In this document: positions 58,643 to 64,000 of the stretch, piece by piece
Layout of the letters: each line of letters starts with the position of its first letter
Position numbering within the stretch: position 1 is the stretch's first letter
Assembly (NCBI RefSeq): GCF_000718785.1
Contig: NZ_JOCA01000025.1
Span: forward strand, 1-64,000
DNA: 64,000 bases
DNA from: Streptomyces sp. NRRL WC-3626
Lineage (GTDB): Bacteria > Actinomycetota > Actinomycetes > Streptomycetales > Streptomycetaceae
Direction of reading: 5' to 3'
Program-made: the position numbers and the translations under genes
The notes under the pieces: generated by a model
Told to the model about the DNA's origin: nothing
What the model saw: only the letters and a program-made list of their open reading frames with translations
Database searches by the model: none

Positions 58643-60304
58643 TCAGGACCGGGCTGCTCGCCGGCGGATGCCGGAGAGCAGGGCGCCGAGTTCGGTGAGC
58701 CGCAGCGGCCGCGCGAGCAGGGCGAAGATGAGCACGACGACAGCGGCCCCGGCGGTTGCGGCCGCGAGCGCTCCGGCCCGCCCGGCGTACAGCGCCGCCA
58801 GATGGCCCAGTGCGGCGGCGGGCACCGCGGCGACGACGAGCCGGGCGTGCGCCCCCGCGGCGGTCGACCGCAGCGGACGGGCGACGGCGAGCCGGCGGCT
58901 CAGCACCAGGGCGGTCACCGCCCAGCCCGCGCACAGCGCCACCGAGTACGCCGCCGCCATGCCGGTCACCGCCCAGCGGGCGGGGAGCAATTGGGTGGCC
59001 GCCGTGGACAGGCCCGCGTTGAGGGCGACGATCACCAGGTTGAGCAGGAACGGCGTACGGGTGTCGGAGAGGGCGTAGAAGGTGCGCGACAGCACGTACT
59101 GGCCCGACATGGCGACGAGTCCGGGCGCGAACGCCATCAGGATCGCGGCCATGGCAGCGGTGTCGTCGGCGCTGGTACGGCCGTACCCGAAGACGAGCGC
59201 CATCACCGGCTGGGCCAGGGCGAGCAGCAGGCACGCGGCGGGGACGACGGCGGACACGGAGGTGCGCAACGCCCGGGAGACGTCGCGGCGCAGGGCGGCG
59301 GTGTCCCCGTCGGCGGCGGCCGCGCTCATTCGGGGCATCAGCGCCGTCACCAGGGAGACCGTGATGATGCCGTGCGGTACGACCCACAGGACGTAGGCGT
59401 TGTTGTACGCGCTGAATCCGGGGCCGCCGTCCAGGCCCGCGGTCGTGGCCAGCCGGGTGGTGACCCAGTAGGCGGCCTGGTTGGCCAGCACCAGCAGCAC
59501 CAGCCAGAAGGCCGCCCGCAGCGGGCGGGTCAGTCCGCTGCCGCGCCAGTCGAAGCGGGGCCGCCAGCGGAACCCCGCCGCGCGCAGCGCCGGGAGCAGG
59601 GCGAGGGTCTGGACGGCGATACCGGCCGTGGTGCCCCAGCCGAGCAGAGCCGTCTCGGCCCCGGTGAGGCCGTCCCCGCCGCCCGTCGCGACGGCCAGGT
59701 ACAGGCCGAACACGGCGATGACGACCAGGTTGTTGAGGACCGGCGCCCACATCATCGCGCCGAACCGGCCGCGTGCGTTGAGGACTTGCCCGAGCAGGGT
59801 GAAGAGTCCGAGGAAGAGGATCTGCGGCAGACAGCAGCGGGCGAACGCGGTCGTCATGGCGGCCTGCCGGCCCCCGTAGTCGGTGTACGCGCCGACGATC
59901 GCGGGAGCCGCCCACACCGCGGCCGCGGTGATCGCCAGCAGGCCGGCCACACAGACGGTGACGAGCCGGTCGGTGTACGCGACGCCGCCGTCCGCGTGTT
60001 CCTTGGCCGCCTTGACCAGTTCGGGGACGAAGACGGCGTTGAGCGCGCCGCCGAGGAGGAGCATGTAGACGATCGTGGGCAGCGAGTTGCCGACCGCGTA
60101 TCCGTCCGCCGTGGGCCCGATGGTGCCCAGCGCCGCAGCGACCACGGCGGAGCGGGCGAAGCCGGTACCCCGGGAGACGACCGAACCCGCGGCCATGACG
60201 GCACTGCTGCGTGCCGTGGAGGCCGCCTTCGTACCGGGATCGGACCGTGTGTCGTCCGGCCGGGCGGCGGAACTGTCCGCACCGGTCGGAGCCATGGCGC
60301 TCAC
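58643..60304 (-). CDS. MurJ-like lipid II flippase (MOP superfamily)
   Basis: A 553-residue membrane protein with about 14 helices. The MviN/MurJ signatures are present: GSVVSRGTGFARSAVVAAALG, VGNSLPTIVYMLLLGGALNAVFVPELVKA in parts, QILFLGLFTLLGQVLNARGRFGAMMWAPVLNN in parts, and YVLSRTFYALSDTRTPF. MurJ flips the peptidoglycan precursor lipid II. This is smaller than the essential actinobacterial MurJ and lacks its kinase-like C-terminal domain, so it is probably an accessory paralogue that works with the coupled FemAB-like gene. The GTG at 60304 overlaps the FemAB stop (GTGA); ATG 60295 is an alternative. Confidence 0.88.
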   Translation of the reverse strand: MSAMAPTGADSSAARPDDTRSDPGTKAASTARSSAVMAAGSVVSRGTGFARSAVVAAALGTIGPTADGYAVGNSLPTIVYMLLLGGALNAVFVPELVKAAKEHADGGVAYTDRLVTVCVAGLLAITAAAVWAAPAIVGAYTDYGGRQAAMTTAFARCCLPQILFLGLFTLLGQVLNARGRFGAMMWAPVLNNLVVIAVFGLYLAVATGGGDGLTGAETALLGWGTTAGIAVQTLALLPALRAAGFRWRPRFDWRGSGLTRPLRAAFWLVLLVLANQAAYWVTTRLATTAGLDGGPGFSAYNNAYVLWVVPHGIITVSLVTALMPRMSAAAADGDTAALRRDVSRALRTSVSAVVPAACLLLALAQPVMALVFGYGRTSADDTAAMAAILMAFAPGLVAMSGQYVLSRTFYALSDTRTPFLLNLVIVALNAGLSTAATQLLPARWAVTGMAAAYSVALCAGWAVTALVLSRRLAVARPLRSTAAGAHARLVVAAVPAAALGHLAALYAGRAGALAAATAGAAVVVLIFALLARPLRLTELGALLSGIRRRAARS

Positions 60305-61449
60305 CGGCGGCTCAGATACGCCTGGAAGGCGCGGTACAGCGTCTGGTTGGCGGTGCCGCCCAACGGTCTCTCCCATTCCCCCAACGTCTCGACGACCTGC
60401 CCGCCGGTGCCGAGCTTCCACCGCAGCAGTCCGTACGCACGTTCGGCCGGGTCGAGAGTGGAGGGTACCCCGCGCATGTCGTAGACGTCGGCGCCGAGGG
60501 CGTGGGCGTCCTGCAGCATCCGCCACTGCAGGGCGTTGGAGGGCCTCACCTCGCGGCGGTGGTCGGCCGACGCCCCGGTCTGGTACCAGACCTTGCGGCC
60601 CACCGTGATCATCGTGTGGGCGGCGAGGATCTCACCGCGGTGACGGGCGAGATACAGCTTCATCCGGCCCGGCTCCTCGCGGTTGAGCGCCGCGTACTGA
60701 CGCTCGTAGTAGGCCAGGGAGCGGCCGAGCCGGAAGCCGTCGCGCCGTTCGGTGAGGCCCAGCAACCGGTAGAACTCGGGGAGTTCGGCGGCGCTGCCCA
60801 CGACCACCTCCACGCCCTCCTTCCGGGCACGACGCACATTGCGCCGCCACTCCTGGTTGAGCCCGGACCACAGCTGCTCGGCGGTGCGTCCGGCCAGCGG
60901 AACCCGGAAGACATGGCGGGGCTGCGCGTCCCCGTCCTCGGCGGTCCCGTCACCGCCGCAGCGGCGCCATCCCCGGGCGCGCAGCCGCTCGGCGACGGCG
61001 GTACCGAGCGGGTCGACCTCACTGGCGAGCACGTCCCGCAGCCGCCGGCCCGGTCCGGCGTGCGGCTTGAGCGCGGCGGCGTCCCAGCGCCGGAACGCGG
61101 GGGAGGGGCCGATGCGTACGGCGAAGACGCCCACGTCGCGCAGCCGGTCGAGCAGCGGGGTGAGCCAGACGTCGATGTCGGGGTCCGACCAGTCGGCCAC
61201 GGGCCCTTCGGGCAGGTAGGCGAAGTACCTGCGGGTGCCCGGGAGCTGACGCAGCAGCACCAGTGCCGCGCCGCTCAGCGTCCCCGACCCCGGATCCGGA
61301 TCCGTTCCCCAGCCGAGCAGCCGGGCCCGCCAGCCCTCCTTGACGTCGGCCCAGGAGGGGCACTGCAGGAAACCGGGGCCGAGGGCCCGGCCGGCGGGCG
61401 ACGCCAGGAAGTCACGGTAGGCCTCCGGCTTGACGGGTCCGAGGTACAT
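60301..61449 (-). CDS. FemAB-like peptidyltransferase (lipid II interpeptide-bridge type)
   Basis: A 382-residue enzyme of the FemABX fold, two GNAT-like halves. SPAGRALGPGFLQCPSWADVKE opens the first; RYFAYLPEGPVADW, VFAVRIGPSPAFRRW, HVFRVPLAGRTAEQLWSGLNQEWRRNVRRARKEGVEV in parts (the coiled arm) and RMKLYLARHRGEILAAHTMIT follow. The end, VYDMRGVPSTLDPAERAYGLLRWKLGTG in parts, is diagnostic. These enzymes add amino acids from aminoacyl-tRNA to lipid II. AAGGG sits 5 bases before the ATG at 61449. Coupling to a lipid II flippase indicates a module altering wall precursor cross-bridges, a known route to glycopeptide resistance or self-protection. Confidence 0.9.
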   Translation of the reverse strand: MYLGPVKPEAYRDFLASPAGRALGPGFLQCPSWADVKEGWRARLLGWGTDPDPGSGTLSGAALVLLRQLPGTRRYFAYLPEGPVADWSDPDIDVWLTPLLDRLRDVGVFAVRIGPSPAFRRWDAAALKPHAGPGRRLRDVLASEVDPLGTAVAERLRARGWRRCGGDGTAEDGDAQPRHVFRVPLAGRTAEQLWSGLNQEWRRNVRRARKEGVEVVVGSAAELPEFYRLLGLTERRDGFRLGRSLAYYERQYAALNREEPGRMKLYLARHRGEILAAHTMITVGRKVWYQTGASADHRREVRPSNALQWRMLQDAHALGADVYDMRGVPSTLDPAERAYGLLRWKLGTGGQVVETLGEWERPLGGTANQTLYRAFQAYLSRR

Positions 61450-61721
61450 GGGGCCCTTCCCGGTCGGGGGCACACGGCCGGGCGGTACGAGGAGTGCTGA
61501 CACGGTCCGAGCCTCACCTTCTCCCCGGCTGGTCAACGGGGACGACGGTGATGCTCACAACGGGGCATGACCGCTCCGCGCGGCGAATGTGACGGGACCA
61601 TGACCGTTCCTCCCCAACCGGGGTCACATGGCTCCGCGGCGGCCGACCTGGCCTTTTCCGGCTCTAAGGTCACGAAAGTCCGCCAGTCGTCGCGGAGTCG
61701 TCTCTCGTCCCGGAGGTCCCT

Positions 61722-62924
61722 GTGCATCGCACACGTGTGTTCGCCCCTGCCCCGATACGGGCCGCCGTCGCCGCGGCCCTGCTGGCGCCGCTCGCCGCCT
61801 GCTCGTCCGGTCCGTCGCCGTCCGCGCCGGACGCGACCTCGACCGGGCGGCCCGCCGGCCGCCCCGTCACGGTCACCGTCACCCCCGAGGGTCGGGAGGC
61901 CGCGCCGGGACGGCCGGTCACGGTCACCGCCTCGCACGGACGCCTCACCTCGGTGACCGTCACCGACGCCGAAGGCCACCGCCTGCCCGGCAAGGTCACG
62001 CCCGGCGGCGACAAGTGGACCTCGGAACGGAGGACCGCGCCCGGCACGGCGTACACGGTCACCGCCGTGACCCGTGGCGAGGGCGGCGCCGCCGGCAGCA
62101 CGAAGGCCTCCTTCACCACGGTCGGGGCGGACAAGGTCAACAAGGTCGACTGGCGTCCGGGCACCGGCACCACCGTCGGCGTGGCCCAGCCGATCTCCCT
62201 GGTCTTCGACAACCCGGTCAGGAACCGGGCCGAGGTGGAGAAACAGCTCGAGGTGACCACCTCGGACGGCACCGAGGGCTCCTGGGGCTGGATACGCGAC
62301 TGGTCGGGCAGGGACAGGGTCGACTGGCGTCCGAAGTCGTACTGGAAGCCCGGCACGAGGGTGACCTTGAACGCCGCGCTGAACGGCACGGACTCGGGCC
62401 CCGACGGCGGCTGGTTCGTCCGCGACTACACGACGGCCTTCACCGTCGGCGCCCGGCAGATCGTCGAGGTCGACCTCGACCGCCACCGGCTCGCACTGGT
62501 CCGCGACGGCGAAACCGTACGGACCATCCCGGTCTCCGGCGGCACACCCGGCGGCGACAAGCGCTCCTGGCGCGGCACGGCCGTGCTGATGGCCAAGGAG
62601 GGCACGATCAACATGAACTCCGAGACGGTCGGCCTCGGCGACGCCTACGACAAGATGGTCGACTACTCGATGCGGCTGACCTGGTCGGGCATGTACGCGC
62701 ACGCCGCCCCGTGGAACGCCCGCCACTTCGGCAACGCCAACCGCAGTTCGGGCTGTATCGGCATGAGCGACGCGGACGCGGCCTGGTTCTACCGGCAGGT
62801 GCGGCCGGGTGACCCGTTCGAGATCACGGGCAAGGAGACCAAGGGCGTGGTCGACGAGGGGAACGGCTTCGGCGCGTGGAACGTGCCGTGGAGCGACTGG
62901 AAGAAGAAGAGCGCGCTGCGGTGA
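61722..62924 (+). CDS. L,D-transpeptidase lipoprotein (YkuD domain, Ig-like linker)
   Basis: A 400-residue exported enzyme. The lipobox is LAAC (Cys27) after an Ala-rich signal. Residues about 45-240 form two Ig-like domains typical of actinobacterial Ldt proteins (VTVTVTPEGREAAPGRPVTVT; WRPGTGTTVGVAQPISLVFDNPV). The YkuD catalytic domain (about 245-375) has QIVEVDLDRHRLALVRDGE, the His in YAHAAPWN and the Cys in SSGCIGMSDAD. It makes 3-3 cross-links in peptidoglycan, insensitive to most beta-lactams. GGAGG lies 5-6 bases before the GTG. It fits the envelope theme of the neighbouring genes. The 272 bases upstream hold no other gene. Confidence 0.93.
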   Translation: MHRTRVFAPAPIRAAVAAALLAPLAACSSGPSPSAPDATSTGRPAGRPVTVTVTPEGREAAPGRPVTVTASHGRLTSVTVTDAEGHRLPGKVTPGGDKWTSERRTAPGTAYTVTAVTRGEGGAAGSTKASFTTVGADKVNKVDWRPGTGTTVGVAQPISLVFDNPVRNRAEVEKQLEVTTSDGTEGSWGWIRDWSGRDRVDWRPKSYWKPGTRVTLNAALNGTDSGPDGGWFVRDYTTAFTVGARQIVEVDLDRHRLALVRDGETVRTIPVSGGTPGGDKRSWRGTAVLMAKEGTINMNSETVGLGDAYDKMVDYSMRLTWSGMYAHAAPWNARHFGNANRSSGCIGMSDADAAWFYRQVRPGDPFEITGKETKGVVDEGNGFGAWNVPWSDWKKKSALR

Positions 62925-62939
62925 AGGACGACCGCCGGC

Positions 62940-63386
62940 TCAGACGAGGGCGGCCGCCAGGCAGGCGAACGCGGCGACGATGACGGCGACGCGGAGGTAG
63001 TGGAAGCGGTCCCAGCGCTCCATCTGCCGCTTCCAGTCGGCGGGCCGGTTCTCCGGGGTCCATGTCTTGCCCCGGTTGTTGATCGGGACGAGCAGCAGGA
63101 CCGACATGATCACACTGACGATCAGGAGCGCGGCGCCGGTGACGACCAGGCCGGTGCCGTGGCCGTGCCGGTCGGCGACGGCCCAGAGTGCGGCGAGGAC
63201 GACCGAGCCGATGTACCAGACCGGCATCACGGCGCCCAGCATCCGGCCCCCATGGGCGCGGGCGAGCTGGCCGCTGTCCTCCGGGAGGGCGTTGAAGATC
63301 CGGTTCATGACGAAGGCGACGGAGAACTCCACCCCCACCATCACGCCCACGACCACGATGGTGACGACCTGAAGCGCGTTGAGCAT
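62940..63386 (-). CDS. DUF1772 (anthrone oxygenase-like) membrane protein
   Basis: A 148-residue protein with four hydrophobic helices (VVTIVVVGVMVGVEFSVAFV, MLGAVMPVWYIGSVVLAALWAV, GLVVTGAALLIVSVIMSVLLLVPINNR in parts, LRVAVIVAAFACLAAALV). The GVEFSVAFVMNRIF and PINNRGKTW blocks are those of DUF1772. Some members oxidise anthrones, others are of unknown role. It is divergent from a TetR gene with two copies of an inverted repeat between them and so is its probable target, a very common pairing. Confidence 0.9.
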   Translation of the reverse strand: MLNALQVVTIVVVGVMVGVEFSVAFVMNRIFNALPEDSGQLARAHGGRMLGAVMPVWYIGSVVLAALWAVADRHGHGTGLVVTGAALLIVSVIMSVLLLVPINNRGKTWTPENRPADWKRQMERWDRFHYLRVAVIVAAFACLAAALV

Positions 63387-63401
63387 GATGACTCCCTGGA
63401 T

Positions 63402-63465
63402 CTAGCGCTGCTAGCTGATGAGGCAACGCTAGCTCTACTGCCGCTCGCTTGTCTAGCGGTGCTAG
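63402..63465. promoter_or_regulatory. Two operators CTAGCGSTGCTAG between the DUF1772 and TetR genes
   Basis: CTAGCGCTGCTAG (63402-63414) and CTAGCGGTGCTAG (63453-63465) are inverted repeats with CTAGC/GCTAG arms. Each lies next to one of the two divergent starts; the second overlaps TAGGAT (63463-63468), a -10 box 7 bases before the TetR ATG. Confidence 0.75.
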
Positions 63466-63475
63466 GATTCGAGGC

Positions 63476-64000
63476 ATGTCGGTACAGGAACGCAAGGAGC
63501 GCGAGCGGGCGGACCGCGAACGCCTCATCGTGGCGACGGCCCGCGAGCTGGCCGAGCAGCAGGGGTGGGACGCGGTCACCACCCGCCGGCTCGCCGAGCG
63601 CATCGAATACAGCCAGCCCGTCCTCTACAGCCACTTCCGCGGCAAGCGGGAGATCATCGGCGCGGTCGCCCTCCAGGGGGCCACCGAGATGGCGGTGGCG
63701 CTGCGGGCCGCGGCCTCGGCGGCGGACCACCCGCGCGCCAGGGTCAGCGCCCTCGCTCGCGCCTACCTCGACTTCGCCGCACGCAACCCGGCGGTCTACG
63801 ACGCCATGTTCCAGCTCGACGGCGGCCTGGCGTTCGCCGAGGAGGACACCCCCGAACCCCTGAAGGAAGGCTTCGCCGCCCTGCTGGACAACCTCAGCGA
63901 CGCCGCCGGGGATGGCGTCCATCCGGGGCTGTTCACCGAGGTGTTCTGGGCAGCCCTGCACGGGCTGGCGACCCTGACCCGGGCGGGAAGGCTCCCGCCG
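63476..64000 (+). CDS. TetR family regulator, 3' end beyond the window
   Basis: The first 175 residues are visible. The HTH is ERLIVATARELAEQQGWDAVTTRRLAERIEYSQPVLYSHF in parts, with recognition helix SQPVLYSHFRGKREII. The ligand domain (ARVSALARAYLDFAARNPAVYDAMFQL) is the TetR_C form found with DUF1772 partners. TAGGAT ends 7 bases before the ATG, and GAGG directly precedes it, so the message is probably leaderless. The frame is open to the window edge. Confidence 0.92.
   Translation, partial: MSVQERKERERADRERLIVATARELAEQQGWDAVTTRRLAERIEYSQPVLYSHFRGKREIIGAVALQGATEMAVALRAAASAADHPRARVSALARAYLDFAARNPAVYDAMFQLDGGLAFAEEDTPEPLKEGFAALLDNLSDAAGDGVHPGLFTEVFWAALHGLATLTRAGRLPP

Overview
The window reads as a stretch of a Streptomyces-type actinobacterial chromosome. 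GC content is very high, third codon positions are almost all G or C, GTG starts and 4-base GTGA/ATGA gene overlaps are frequent, several transcripts look leaderless, TTA codons are almost absent, and the gene families (ECF41-like sigma, MmyB-type XRE, PucR, Tpg/Tap-like proteins, Rox, MurJ/FemAB) fit that group. I see no rRNA, tRNA or CRISPR array. All functional calls come from reading motifs and from knowledge of the families; no search was run.

Layout. 1-4.6 kb: end of a ricin-type lectin protein, two acetyltransferases, a DUF2235 hydrolase and a secreted GH43 glycosidase behind a perfect palindromic operator. 4.6-18.9 kb: a catabolic island. It has a GntR/FCD regulator with three copies of its likely operator, an OmpR-type two-component pair, an ABC importer (lipoprotein, fused double permease, ATPase), an AtuA-family protein with DUF4387, and a wrecked class II aldolase. 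An IS5-type element carrying an unrelated passenger gene follows, then a D-2-hydroxyacid dehydrogenase, a tartrate/D-malate-type dehydrogenase and a divergent LysR regulator. I infer uptake and oxidation of a small hydroxy acid. 18.9-24 kb: a 5'-truncated MFS gene, a divergent XRE-MmyB/SDR pair, an unknown protein and a scarred universal stress protein.

24-36 kb: a NarL-type two-component system, a MacB-type ABC exporter, an MFS pump and a TetX-like monooxygenase in one run, then an alpha/beta hydrolase overlapping a protein-kinase-like gene, a secreted endonuclease/phosphatase and a methyltransferase. 36-41 kb: a TIM-barrel-like protein divergent from a TetR with twin palindromes, then a tightly overlapped three-gene cassette: a small HTH protein, a HTH protein with B-family polymerase-like palm motifs, and a Tpg-like protein. 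It resembles the tap-tpg telomere replication operon and is the most interesting system here. 41-47 kb: a monooxygenase, then an FAD oxidoreductase / ECF sigma / MFS run, and a TetR divergent from a membrane protein.

47-55.5 kb: an acyl-CoA ligase divergent from a PucR regulator, an MFS importer, a DUF4240 protein, and a second TetR paralogue divergent from a rifampicin monooxygenase (Rox-like) gene. The two TetR genes share an almost identical operator. 55.5-64 kb: cell-envelope genes: a response regulator, histidine kinase and lipoprotein operon, a FemAB-MurJ-like pair, an L,D-transpeptidase, and a DUF1772 gene divergent from a TetR that runs off the window.

The region is gene-dense but scarred. 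Remnants of a DHFR-family gene, a response regulator, an aldolase, an MFS pump and a PD40-repeat protein, together with the IS, suggest an accessory, possibly chromosome-arm, location.
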